From: an uncultured Mycoplasmatota bacterium
Lineage (GTDB): Bacteria > Bacillota_I > Bacilli_A > RF39 > UBA660
NCBI GenBank assembly: GCA_900547465.1
Contig: URHJ01000014.1
Span: forward strand, 1 to 32,961
Direction of reading: 5' to 3'
DNA: 32,961 nucleotides
Below are positions 25,603 to 32,900 of the stretch, in pieces. Within the stretch, counting starts at the first letter, position 1. Every line of letters starts with the position of its first letter. Made by a program: the position numbers and the translations under genes. The notes under the pieces were generated by a model. The model saw only the letters and a list, made by a program, of their open reading frames with translations. It had not been told where the DNA came from and did not search any database.

Positions 25603-26394
25603 TTATTTCTCAATAAATCTCTTTAATACTTTTTGGTTTCCATCAGTAACTTTTTCAAGTTCTGGTAAAGTTGTATAATTTGAAATAATGTCAATCATTC
25701 TATTTCTAATAATCTTATCTCTTTTTTTACTATTAATTGCAGATGATATATATAATTTCTTTTGAGGATCAGTTAATTTTCCCCAGATAGTTCTTTCTTT
25801 TGTGTTATAAATTAGATACATAATAATATCTGAATATGAATCTTCTACAATTTCATTTTTATTCTTCTTATCTTTTAAGAATAAGTTGCAATTTCTTTTT
25901 GGTGTTAATTCTGCTTGTCTTAAAACTTGTTCATCATACATTTCTAATGCTCTAATAATTGTTGGAAATGAATCTGGTCCTATATTTCTTACTCTACCAA
26001 TTATATTTCTTCCAAATTCATCTGTTAATTTTAAATTACGTTTAACTTCTGCTACTGAATATTCTTTTAATCCTCTATATTTTGTTTGGAGCTCAAGCGT
26101 AGGATTATCTAATAATAAAACACTAGCTTTATTTAATTCATCAACTAATTCAATACCATTATTTTGATATTCATATATTTCTGGTTCTAATCTGCTTCTG
26201 TTACCTTTAGCTATAATCGATTTTAATAAAGCAATTCTTTTATTAACTTCATCATATTTATATTGTGGATAACATTCCATTAAAGACAATAAATCCTCAA
26301 CACTATAACAATTATTAGATTTTGCCAATTCAAAAAATTTATCTTCTGAACCATACAATACTTCTTCAGCGGAAATATCTGATAATTTTAGCAT
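25603..26394 (-). CDS. Hypothetical protein
   Basis: 263 residues, soluble, mostly alpha-helical by eye, basic, with no signal peptide. Segments include YNTKERTIWGKLTDPQKKLYISSAINSKKRDKIIRNRMIDII and repeated charged helices. I do not recognise the family; the helical, basic character would also fit a nucleic-acid-binding or phage-derived protein, but nothing specific supports that. GGGAGGGG lies before the ATG. It stands alone, with a 439-base noncoding stretch upstream and an inverted repeat downstream. Confidence 0.7.
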   Translation of the reverse strand: MLKLSDISAEEVLYGSEDKFFELAKSNNCYSVEDLLSLMECYPQYKYDEVNKRIALLKSIIAKGNRSRLEPEIYEYQNNGIELVDELNKASVLLLDNPTLELQTKYRGLKEYSVAEVKRNLKLTDEFGRNIIGRVRNIGPDSFPTIIRALEMYDEQVLRQAELTPKRNCNLFLKDKKNKNEIVEDSYSDIIMYLIYNTKERTIWGKLTDPQKKLYISSAINSKKRDKIIRNRMIDIISNYTTLPELEKVTDGNQKVLKRFIEK

Positions 26395-26833
26395 TTTTTA
26401 CCCCTCCCATTTTTATTCTTAAGCAAAAAAATACAAACCAATAATATTCGTGACTCCAATAAAATTGTGTAGATTCAATCTGTGATACCCCATATAAAAA
26501 GATTATATTTTCTCACTTGTCTATACATTATATATTATATTTTTTACATTTGTTAGCTTTTTTTATGTCATTTGTTTTTACCAATCTTTTAATTTATTTT
26601 TCTATTTTAAAAAAATCTCCTGATTTATTGCATTGTGAATATTTTATTGTCAGTTTTCTCTATGAATAATTCTGTCACATAATTTATCGTTTATAGGAGT
26701 CAATTTAAAATTGCTAGTTCTCATAATTTCTAACCAAAACAAAAATTAAATTATTGGTATTGTATCACAAGTTAGTTACTTTTACAATTTTTATATTTTT
26801 GCAAAAAAAGACAACTCGATTTGAGTTGCTAAA
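26395..26833. other. 439-base stretch without a convincing gene
   Basis: Very AT-rich with many T-runs, and only short ORFs lacking ribosome sites (the longest noticed is 34 codons at 26565-26669 on the plus strand). It contains the terminator of the 167-residue anchored protein gene at 26803-26828. No clear promoter for the 263-residue gene was found. GACTCC (26452-26457) and GGAGTC (26697-26702) are inverted to each other but far apart and short. Confidence 0.6.
26803..26828 (-). terminator. Terminator of the 167-residue anchored protein gene
   Basis: CAACTC/GAGTTG stem with a five-base loop, then TC and seven T. It begins 5 bases after the stop codon. Confidence 0.8.
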
Positions 26834-27337
26834 TTAGTTTATCTTTTTTAACTCGGCAGATATTTCACTACCTGCTGGTGTTAATCTAATTGTTGAACAA
26901 TCATCAGATATCAAATAACTTCTTGGATTCTCATAAATAGGATCTTCATCTCTAGGTCCTGTTGTATGTTTCATTTGAATAAAAGTTATTGTATTTTCAT
27001 TGATTGTGAAAGCACCAAATTCTTCTTCACCTTCAACACTGTATGTTCCATTCTCATTCAATATATATTTTGAACCATTCATATCACCATTTTCATAGTA
27101 AGTTCCATAACATTTAACTGTTGTTTGACTATTTGTTGTTTTTCCTGTTTCTTCACTTTCATCTGTTTTTGTTGTTTCACTCTTAGTACTGTTGATATTT
27201 TTTTCTTTATTTTCACTTTGAATAGTTTCTTCTTTATTTAAAAACTTATCATACCCAATGTAGGCACCCAATAACACTACTAAAACAGATAATATTATTA
27301 CTGCCACTACTAAACCTTTAGAATTTTTATTTTTCAT
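26834..27337 (-). CDS. Hypothetical membrane-anchored extracellular protein
   Basis: 167 residues: a basic start, one membrane segment (~9-31), a Ser/Thr/Glu/Lys-rich linker (~38-72), then a small outer domain with two cysteines (in KCYGTYY and SDDCSTIR). The outer segment CYGTYYENGDMNGSKYILNENGTYSVEG reads like a small beta-sheet domain, as in lipocalin-like or META-like secreted proteins. The two Cys could form a disulfide. No clear family. AGGAGA lies before the ATG, with its own promoter and terminator. Confidence 0.7.
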   Translation of the reverse strand: MKNKNSKGLVVAVIILSVLVVLLGAYIGYDKFLNKEETIQSENKEKNINSTKSETTKTDESEETGKTTNSQTTVKCYGTYYENGDMNGSKYILNENGTYSVEGEEEFGAFTINENTITFIQMKHTTGPRDEDPIYENPRSYLISDDCSTIRLTPAGSEISAELKKIN

Positions 27338-27361
27338 TTTATCTCTCCTATCTTAGGATAG

Positions 27362-27367
27362 ATTATA
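27362..27367 (-). promoter_or_regulatory. Promoter element of the 167-residue anchored protein gene
   Basis: TGATATAAT on the minus strand (-10 at 27362-27367), 25 bases before the start. A short CTATC/GATAG hairpin follows before the AGGAGA. The -35 is weak. Confidence 0.5.
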
Positions 27368-27451
27368 TCATTATCTAATGAATAATAGTAGCGAAATCTT
27401 TTTAACTTTTTTATATTTTACATTTTTGGACAATTAAGTTTTTGATACTTT

Positions 27452-28624
27452 TTATAGTAGTTTTTTGTAATATTTCCAAGCTAACACTCTTAAAACGTGT
27501 TCATCTAACGTTTCTTGATCTAGAGTATTATTATCAATTGCATTTCTTATTTCTTTTATACTTTCTTCATAATCAGTAGATATTAATAAATCATTTCCTG
27601 CTAAAAGTGAAATTACGTTTTTATTTTCTATATTTTTAACTGCGCCCATATCTAGATCATCAGTAATAATTACTCCAGAAAAATTTAAATCATTTCTTAA
27701 ATAATCATGTAGAGTTTTAGATAGAGATGCAGGATTATTTTTGTCCATACTTGTCACTATATTATGGCTAAATAAAATAGCCTCAGCTTTGTTTTTTATT
27801 CCTGATTTAAACGGAAGAATATCATTATTTTCTATTTCTTCTTTTGTTCTTGTATCTATAGATGATCCACTATGTGTATCAATGTTATTTCCATATCCCG
27901 GAAAATGTTTTAGGGTATAGCTTACTCCACTTTCTTTACTAGTTTCTATTACTATTGATGAAAACTTTGCAGTTGTTTTTGCATCTTCTTGTAGAGATCT
28001 TTTATACATATAGTCACTTGGACTAGTTGATACATCTACAACTGGTGCTAAATTAAGATTTATGCCTAAAGATTTTAATAGATTGCTTTTTTCTATAGTA
28101 TCTTCTTTTATTTTTTCAAATCCACCACTTTTATATAACTCACTAGGTGATGAAAATGCTTCACTTCGAAGATTTTTATTGCGGCTGACTCTAACTACTA
28201 TTCCTCCTTCTTCATCTACAGCTGTTAATATTGGAATTTTAGATACTTTATTTGAATCGGCTATCATCTTAATAACATCTTCTTTAGTTTTATCTTTAAA
28301 ATCTTTGGCAAAGAATAAGTAACCACCAAACTGATATTTTTTTATAATTTCTGTTTGATTTTCTTCAGGATAACGGACTAATAAAATTTGACTAATTTTT
28401 TCGTTTTGACTCATTTTCTTGAGTTTTTGATATGCCTTTTTATAATAGTTTTTGAATAAACCGTTGTCCATATATTTATTTGGCATTTCTTCTTTATTTA
28501 GTTTTTTTCTTGAAGATTTGTTATTCATAACATTTATTGCTTTATAGTTACTACTGATTGTAAAAAAGGTAACTGCTGCAGTTGATATTATTAGTAGGAT
28601 TACAATTATAAATTTGTTCTTCAT
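27452..28624 (-). CDS. Exported glycoside hydrolase family 3 beta-N-acetylhexosaminidase, NagZ-like
   Basis: 390 residues from ATG 28624: a signal peptide or membrane anchor (~1-22), then the GH3 barrel. Motifs: AVDEEGG, the KHFPGYG...DTH loop (His/Asp pair D249-T-H251) and ITDDLDMGAV with the nucleophile Asp. Enzymes of this type remove GlcNAc from peptidoglycan fragments (muropeptide recycling or wall turnover). An ATG at 28636 adds four residues, but GGTGAT lies 4 bases before 28624, so the shorter start is chosen. It follows dedA by 46 bases and probably belongs to the same operon. It carries no separate C-terminal domain. Confidence 0.85.
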   Translation of the reverse strand: MKNKFIIVILLIISTAAVTFFTISSNYKAINVMNNKSSRKKLNKEEMPNKYMDNGLFKNYYKKAYQKLKKMSQNEKISQILLVRYPEENQTEIIKKYQFGGYLFFAKDFKDKTKEDVIKMIADSNKVSKIPILTAVDEEGGIVVRVSRNKNLRSEAFSSPSELYKSGGFEKIKEDTIEKSNLLKSLGINLNLAPVVDVSTSPSDYMYKRSLQEDAKTTAKFSSIVIETSKESGVSYTLKHFPGYGNNIDTHSGSSIDTRTKEEIENNDILPFKSGIKNKAEAILFSHNIVTSMDKNNPASLSKTLHDYLRNDLNFSGVIITDDLDMGAVKNIENKNVISLLAGNDLLISTDYEESIKEIRNAIDNNTLDQETLDEHVLRVLAWKYYKKLL

Positions 28625-28670
28625 TATTATCACCATTATTTCTATCTTTATTGTATCATTTTTTGTTGGA

Positions 28671-29276
28671 TTATTTTGTAGAACTTGATCTTTTTTCTTT
28701 TATTTTTTTATAAAAGTAACTGCTAATCAAAATAATGAGTAAAATTCTAATTGGCACTTTTAGATTTCCTATATATTTATCGGCAATTGTCCAACCATTA
28801 CCTAATGTGTAACCTACATAGACAAAAACTAATGTCCAAGGAATACTTCCTATTGTTGTATAAATAATAAATTTTGGAAATGACAATCTCATAATTCCTA
28901 TCGGTAGAGATATTAAAGTCCTGATAATTGGGAAATTTCTGCCTATCAAAGCTCCTATTAGTCCATACTTATTGAACCAAGAATCACTTTTTTCTACATC
29001 TTCTTCTTTCATAAAAAAGTACTTTCCATATTTCTTTATGAATGGTTTTCCTCCAAAGTAACCCATAAAATATATTACAATTGCACAAAATACGCTTCCT
29101 ATTAATCCTGTTAAGAATGCTCCCCAAAATGTAAATATTTTTTTAGAAGCTAATATTCCTCCTGTTGCTAATATAGCTTCACTTGGAATTACAATGATTA
29201 CGGCTTCCAGAACCATTCCTAAAAACATTCCAAGATAACCATATTGATTTACTAAATCCAAAACAAAGTTACTCAT
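28671..29276 (-). CDS. DedA/VTT-family membrane protein
   Basis: 201 residues with about five hydrophobic segments. The VTT/DedA signature is visible: GAFLTGLIGSVFCAIVIYFMGYFGG, the GRNFPIIRTLISLPIGI motif (usually GRFxPxxR) and FPKFIIYTTIGSIPW. Family members take part in membrane homeostasis and some flip undecaprenyl phosphate or phosphatidylethanolamine; the substrate here is unknown. AGGTGAT is 7 bases before the ATG. It lies between the HAD phosphatase gene and the GH3 gene. Confidence 0.88.
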   Translation of the reverse strand: MSNFVLDLVNQYGYLGMFLGMVLEAVIIVIPSEAILATGGILASKKIFTFWGAFLTGLIGSVFCAIVIYFMGYFGGKPFIKKYGKYFFMKEEDVEKSDSWFNKYGLIGALIGRNFPIIRTLISLPIGIMRLSFPKFIIYTTIGSIPWTLVFVYVGYTLGNGWTIADKYIGNLKVPIRILLIILISSYFYKKIKEKRSSSTK

Positions 29277-29309
29277 TTAATCACCTAAATAAGTATATGA
29301 GTAATTTTT

Positions 29310-29984
29310 TTAAATTAGTTCTTTGATATATGAACTTAGACTATCATATATTTTATTTTCTAATACATCTAATTCTTTTTCGTGATTTTTCATTAAACCT
29401 CCATTGTATTTTTTTATCATGTCAATATCATTTAGTCCATCACCAATACAATGAATCTTATCAATTTCCAAATAGTTACCTATTTTTTCTAATGATTTAT
29501 CTTTTCTTATATTGATATTTTCTATGCTTATGTAATTTTTACTCAAATAGTGGTATGTTTTGGTATTCTTATTTAACTCATCAATTATTTTTGTAGGATT
29601 TTCTACACTACTTCTTTTGATAAAAATAGCCATTAATGGATATACGTTAAAGTCTGTTGTATATTCCATACCTTTATCGAGAATGTATGATAAGTTATTT
29701 TCTAATATAATTTTTTTGATTTTCTCTATTTCATCTTGTGGTAATGGATTTGACTCTATTATATTATTATTCGCATCAAATACCATGGCACCATTATTAC
29801 AAATTAAATAATTATATGGTATATTGTTTTTTACTAACAATGGATAGATACTGTAGTAACTTCTACCTGTTGTTATCACAAATATGTTCTCTCTCATCCA
29901 TAGTTTTATATATTCAATATTTTCTTGTAATTGATTTTTATCTTCTACATAAATAGTATTATCAAAGTCACTTGCTAATATCAT
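29310..29984 (-). CDS. HAD-superfamily hydrolase (Cof-like, class IIB)
   Basis: 224 residues. The nucleophile motif is DFDNT (D6, acid/base D8) rather than DxDGT. ITTGRS is motif II-like, and GDGLNDIDMIKK is motif IV, followed by a Cof-type tail. HAD enzymes of this class dephosphorylate sugar phosphates or flavin-type substrates. The replacement of Gly by Asn at position 9 is unusual. AGGGTGAT precedes the ATG; a weak promoter (TGGAAA, 17, TATACT at 30004-30032) lies upstream. It is the first gene of the HAD-dedA-GH3 operon. Confidence 0.85.
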   Translation of the reverse strand: MILASDFDNTIYVEDKNQLQENIEYIKLWMRENIFVITTGRSYYSIYPLLVKNNIPYNYLICNNGAMVFDANNNIIESNPLPQDEIEKIKKIILENNLSYILDKGMEYTTDFNVYPLMAIFIKRSSVENPTKIIDELNKNTKTYHYLSKNYISIENINIRKDKSLEKIGNYLEIDKIHCIGDGLNDIDMIKKYNGGLMKNHEKELDVLENKIYDSLSSYIKELI

Positions 29985-30003
29985 TATATATCACCCTATT
30001 TAT

Positions 30004-30032
30004 AGTATATATTGAAAATATAATTTTTTCCA
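30004..30032 (-). promoter_or_regulatory. Promoter of the HAD-dedA-GH3 operon
   Basis: Minus-strand TGGAAA (30027-30032), 17 bases, TATACT (30004-30009). It is divergent from the tRNA promoter, with the two -35 boxes 9 bases apart. Confidence 0.5.
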
Positions 30033-30041
30033 CAAAAACTG

Positions 30042-30069
30042 TTGACAAAGTTATTATTTATGTTATAAT
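30042..30069 (+). promoter_or_regulatory. Promoter of tRNA-Gly
   Basis: TTGACA (30042-30047), a 16-base spacer ending TGT, and TATAAT (30064-30069). Both hexamers are perfect, plus an extended -10. Confidence 0.85.
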
Positions 30070-30085
30070 TGGTATTGTCTACTTG

Positions 30086-30111
30086 ATTAATCGAGCTGAA
30101 GTTCGGTTAAT
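30086..30111 (+). other. Hairpin in the 5' leader of the tRNA transcript
   Basis: An 11-bp stem ATTAATCGAGC/GTTCGGTTAAT (two G-T pairs) closed by a TGAA loop, ending 11 bases before the tRNA. It may be a processing signal. Its 3' side can also pair with the hairpin behind the tRNA (see findings). Confidence 0.6.
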
Positions 30112-30122
30112 TGGATATATAT

Positions 30123-30196
30123 GCGGATGTAGTTTAATGGTAGAACCTTAGCCTTCCAAGCTAACTACGGGAGTTCGATTCTCCTCATCCGCTCCA
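30123..30196 (+). tRNA. tRNA-Gly (anticodon TCC)
   Basis: A full cloverleaf can be drawn. Acceptor GCGGATG/CATCCGC; D stem GTTT/GAAC; anticodon stem TTAGC/GCTAA with loop CTTCCAA (anticodon TCC at 30155-30157). T stem GGGAG/CTCCT with TTCGATT; discriminator T and an encoded CCA end at 30196. It reads GGA and GGG codons. It is the only tRNA seen in the window and is transcribed against its left neighbours. Confidence 0.95.
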
Positions 30197-30206
30197 GATT
30201 GATAGG

Positions 30207-30227
30207 AAACTCGAACTTTTCGAGTTT
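30207..30227 (+). other. Hairpin directly behind tRNA-Gly
   Basis: A 9-bp perfect stem AAACTCGAA/TTCGAGTTT with a CTT loop, 10 bases after the CCA end. It has no T-run, so it is probably for 3' processing or part of a larger fold rather than a terminator. Confidence 0.6.
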
Positions 30228-30239
30228 AAGTAATAAATG

Positions 30240-30264
30240 CTAACTAGAAATAGTTAGTTTTTTT
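30240..30264 (+). terminator. Terminator of tRNA-Gly
   Basis: CTAACTA/TAGTTAG stem with a GAAA tetraloop (30240-30257) and seven T. Any transcript of the following 89-residue gene from the tRNA promoter must read through it. Confidence 0.85.
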
Positions 30265-30292
30265 GTTATTTAAGAAAGGAAAGTGATGAGTT

Positions 30293-30562
30293 ATGACAAT
30301 AGAAACTAAAAAACTTGTAATAAGTGAAGAATTAAAAAGAAAGATTGAAATGATATGTAAGTTTGCTTATGTGGAATATACCTTTACTAATGGATATATT
30401 ATAAATCTTAAAAATACTAATATAGCCTATGTAAAACCCCATATTTTGAAAGTTAAAGGCAATGACTACTTAATATTTGAAGATAGTGAAAATGTCTTTA
30501 TAAACGGTTATAATAACAAAATTAAGTTTAAAGATTTAGAACAATACTTAAAAATGAACTAA
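30293..30562 (+). CDS. Hypothetical protein
   Basis: 89 residues, soluble, with beta-strand and helix character; no family recognised. AAAGGA lies about 13 bases before the ATG, a wide spacing. It starts 29 bases after the tRNA terminator, and the next promoter begins 7 bases after its stop. It may be an accessory gene of the recombinase element. Confidence 0.6.
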   Translation: MTIETKKLVISEELKRKIEMICKFAYVEYTFTNGYIINLKNTNIAYVKPHILKVKGNDYLIFEDSENVFINGYNNKIKFKDLEQYLKMN

Positions 30563-30568
30563 TATGAT

Positions 30569-30596
30569 TTGACAAACTAAAAATAAATGATACAAT
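30569..30596 (+). promoter_or_regulatory. Promoter of the leader ORF and recombinase
   Basis: TTGACA (30569-30574), a 16-base spacer ending TGA, and TACAAT (30591-30596). A strong match; the transcript would carry a ~150-base leader before the recombinase ATG. Confidence 0.75.
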
Positions 30597-30651
30597 ATAA
30601 AACCAATAAAGGAAGCAGTATCTAGTCTTTTATTAGAAAGTGAGGTACTAC

Positions 30652-30711
30652 ATGAAAAAGCAAACAAAATATTATATTGAATTTTATAGGAAGTTAAAGA
30701 TATTAGTTTAA
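30652..30711 (+). CDS. 19-codon leader peptide upstream of the recombinase
   Basis: ATG at 30652 with GTGAGG 7 bases upstream; reads M-K-K-Q-T-K-Y-Y-I-E-F-Y-R-K-L-K-I-L-V and stops with TAA at 30709-30711. Three Tyr and four Lys/Arg are grouped in it. The last eight codons form the 5' arm of the 20-bp terminator hairpin and the stop codon lies at its apex. This position is what is seen in leader peptides that control attenuators, but no family is known to me. Confidence 0.55.
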   Translation: MKKQTKYYIEFYRKLKILV

Positions 30712-30735
30712 ACTAGTGTTTTTAGCTTCTTTTTT
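30690..30735 (+). promoter_or_regulatory. Attenuator hairpin between leader ORF and recombinase gene
   Basis: A 20-bp stem (arms 30690-30709 and 30710-30729, counting four G-T pairs) followed by six T. It ends 18 bases before the recombinase ATG. An alternative pairing is possible: CTAGTCTTT (30622-30630) with AAAGATATTAG (30696-30706, one two-base bulge and one G-T pair) would break the 5' arm. Confidence 0.7.
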
Positions 30736-30753
30736 ATTAGAAAAGGAGTTGAT

Positions 30754-32589
30754 ATGAATATGAATGAAAAAATCAAAAGTGCTGGTATATATATTAGAGT
30801 TTCTACTTTTGACCAAGCAAGAGAAGGATTTAGTTTGAGAGAACAAGAAGAAAGATTAAAAGAGTTTTGTAAATTTAAAAGATATAATATTTATAAAGTG
30901 TATCAAGATGCAGGAATAAGTGCTAAAAATGATAAAAGACCTGCTTATCAAGAAATGATAGAAGATGTTAAAAAAGGTAATATTAATGTTATTGTTGCTT
31001 TAAAACTAGACAGATTAACTCGTTCTGTATATGACATTGAAAAATTAATGAAATTTGTTAATGACTATGAATGTGATATAGATTGTATGGCTGATGAATC
31101 AAACACTACTACATCCAATGGTCGTATGGTTATGAGAATAATGACTAGTGTTTCTCAAAATGAAATTGAAAAGTGTTCTGAAAGAACTAAATTTGGTATG
31201 GCAGGTGCAATTAAAAACGGTCATATTCCTAATAGAACTGGATTAGGTTTTAAAAGAGAAAACAAAAAGTTAGTACCTGATCCACTAACTAAAGATATAA
31301 TAGTTAGAATATTTGATTTATATTTAGAAGGTAAAAGTCATCAAGCAATTGCTAATATCTATAATAAAGAAAAAGTATTAGGAAAAACTAATTGGTATGA
31401 TTCTACAATACAAAAGATATTATCTAATGAACTTTATAAAGGCGATTATGTAAATGGCAAAAGAACAAAACACCCAACTTATTATGAAAATGTTATTGAA
31501 CCTATTGTTTCAAAAGAGAAATGGAAAAGTTGTCAGTATCAAAAATTAAGAAATGCTAGACATTATGAAAGAACAGCAACTTATTTATTTACTAATAAGT
31601 TAAAATGTTCTAAATGTGGTAATTTTCTAGGTGGTCACGCTACTACAAAAACTAATGGTAAAAAATACTATTACTATAAATGTAATACTTGTAAAACTTA
31701 TTTCAATGAAATAGATATTGAAAAAGAATTAAAAGCATTTATGTTAGAACTTGCCAAACAAGATGACCTTATTAATAATTACTATACGCCATTTATTAAA
31801 TTAAAATTAGAAGATAAAACAGAAGATTATAAAAAAGAAATTAAAGAGTTAGATAAGCAACTAGATAGAATTAAAACAGCTTATATTAAAGGTGTTGTAA
31901 AACTAGAAGATTTTGATAAAGAAATAAAACATATCGAATATCAAAAATCCGATTTAGAAAAAAGACAAAAAGAACAAAAACAATATGAAAATTTAAGTTT
32001 CACTCTTAATGATTTATTAATTATACAAGATATGCAAGAAATAGAATTTTATACTAACCCAGATGTTTTAAATAATTGGTCTAATAAATCAAAAGAAGAA
32101 AAACAAAAAATAATTGGTAAATATATTGATAATATAACTATTGAAAAGAAAAACAATAAGTTTGAAATATCTAATATTGAATTTAGAAAAAATTATTTAG
32201 AGGATATAATATATAATCACTATAAATTTAATACACCTTGTAATGTATATATGTATGAAGATGAATATGGAATACCACTAAAACTAAATCATGAACTTAA
32301 AACTATGAAAGAAGCAGAAGATTATTTTAAAAGATTAGAAAAATATGTTGGAGATTATAAATTAAACTATTATATAAGTGAGATTGATGAAAAAGAAAAA
32401 AGATTTAATTATACTCAAAATAACGATGCTGAAAAAATAATTAGATTAATTGGTATAGGAGATAAGAGAAAAAAAGATAATTTTAAATTAGGTGTTATTA
32501 CTTTAGACTTATCTATGTTTAAAGATAAAGATGAGAAAGAAATTTATAAGAAACTATTTGATAAATTAGAAAAAGAAAGACTAACATAG
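30754..32589 (+). CDS. Large serine recombinase (site-specific integrase)
   Basis: 611 residues. N-terminal resolvase domain: GIYIRVST with catalytic Ser17 and Arg15, ISAKNDKRPAY, and LDRLTR (R87, R90). Then the recombinase domain (~170-270, with SNELYKGDYVNGKR) and a zinc ribbon (C285/C288 and C310/C313). A coiled coil follows (~345-405). The family cuts and rejoins attachment sites through a Ser-DNA link. The tail beyond ~470, with EYGIPLKLNHELKTMKEAEDYFKRL, is longer than in many relatives. The ATG has AAAGGAG 5 bases before it. Codon use is AT-rich like the neighbours. No partner or cargo gene beyond the 89-residue protein is in the window. Confidence 0.93.
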   Translation: MNMNEKIKSAGIYIRVSTFDQAREGFSLREQEERLKEFCKFKRYNIYKVYQDAGISAKNDKRPAYQEMIEDVKKGNINVIVALKLDRLTRSVYDIEKLMKFVNDYECDIDCMADESNTTTSNGRMVMRIMTSVSQNEIEKCSERTKFGMAGAIKNGHIPNRTGLGFKRENKKLVPDPLTKDIIVRIFDLYLEGKSHQAIANIYNKEKVLGKTNWYDSTIQKILSNELYKGDYVNGKRTKHPTYYENVIEPIVSKEKWKSCQYQKLRNARHYERTATYLFTNKLKCSKCGNFLGGHATTKTNGKKYYYYKCNTCKTYFNEIDIEKELKAFMLELAKQDDLINNYYTPFIKLKLEDKTEDYKKEIKELDKQLDRIKTAYIKGVVKLEDFDKEIKHIEYQKSDLEKRQKEQKQYENLSFTLNDLLIIQDMQEIEFYTNPDVLNNWSNKSKEEKQKIIGKYIDNITIEKKNNKFEISNIEFRKNYLEDIIYNHYKFNTPCNVYMYEDEYGIPLKLNHELKTMKEAEDYFKRLEKYVGDYKLNYYISEIDEKEKRFNYTQNNDAEKIIRLIGIGDKRKKDNFKLGVITLDLSMFKDKDEKEIYKKLFDKLEKERLT

Positions 32590-32609
32590 CCAAAATTATG
32601 TTAGTCTTT
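32576..32609 (+). terminator. Stem-loop at the recombinase 3' end
   Basis: A 13-bp perfect stem AAAGACTAACATA/TATGTTAGTCTTT with an 8-base loop, overlapping the last recombinase codons and stop. No long T-run follows, so it is a weak intrinsic terminator or an RNA-stabilising stem. Confidence 0.6.
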
Positions 32610-32872
32610 AATCATCCTATAAATTTAACAAAAAATACCCAAATAGGATGATGTTATAAATATTAAAACTCTTATTTTATAAGGCTTAACTTTCATATCA
32701 TCCTAATATCAACCTACAAAGTAGGTTGAATTTCGTAAGTACGAAATCAGTCTTGTGTAACACTAAGCCCTTATGAAATAAGGAAAAGTTTAGTATAGTT
32801 GCACAAGTTTCTTATCCTGCTTTTTCACATATACTAATATTTATATATGAAATCATCCTATTTATAAAAAGT
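32610..32872. ncRNA. Structured noncoding region with repeated ATCATCCTA motifs behind the recombinase
   Basis: No ORF. Stems seen: ATCATCCTAT/ATAGGATGAT (32611-32620, 32643-32652); CTTAT/ATAAG (32671-32675, 32679-32683); TCAACCTAC/GTAGGTTGA (32709-32729); ATTTCGT/ACGAAAT (32730-32747). A long stacked hairpin runs 32752-32807: 10 bp (CTTGTGTAAC/GTTGCACAAG), 5 bp (ACTAA/TTAGT) and 6 bp (CCTTAT/ATAAGG). ATCATCCTA occurs again at 32697 and 32852. The strand of any RNA is not known; it could equally be a DNA site bound by the recombinase. Confidence 0.5.
32611..32861. repeat. Three direct and one inverted copy of ATCATCCTA
   Basis: Direct copies at 32611-32619, 32697-32705 and 32852-32860 (the first and third also share the next T). 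One inverted copy lies at 32644-32652. Spacing is 86 and 155 bases. They may be recombinase-binding or replication-type repeats. Confidence 0.7.
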
Positions 32873-32900
32873 AAAAAAGATCAACTATTAAAGTTGATCT
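32873..32900 (-). terminator. Terminator of a minus-strand gene beyond the right edge
   Basis: On the minus strand, AGATCAACT/AGTTGATCT (9 bp, 5-base loop) is followed by six T. It starts directly behind the TGA of the partial frame at the edge. Confidence 0.8.

Larger units (their letters stand above)
30265..32872. mobile_element. Putative small recombinase-bearing insertion (ends uncertain)
   Basis: The block carries an 89-residue unknown gene, a leader ORF with attenuator, a large serine recombinase and a structured noncoding tail, all on the plus strand. The left neighbours, and the terminator at the far right, are minus-strand. No duplicated target site or repeat of the tRNA 3' end is visible at the right, so the ends are only bounded by the tRNA terminator and the right terminator. 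Confidence 0.4.

Noticed and set aside
26565..26669. 34-codon plus-strand ORF in the 439-base gap
   Set aside because: No ribosome site, hydrophobic and T-rich; chance ORF is likely.
30123..30196. 3' end of tRNA-Gly as attachment site of the recombinase element
   Set aside because: No second copy of the tRNA 3' end is seen to the right within the window, and large serine recombinases rarely use tRNA genes; only the short TCATCC is shared with the repeats.
30070..30264. T-box or riboswitch around the tRNA
   Set aside because: No T-box motif or specifier loop was found; the hairpins are simple and flank the tRNA itself.
32611..32861. ATCATCCTA copies as a CRISPR array
   Set aside because: Units are only 9-10 bases and irregularly spaced, with one inverted copy.
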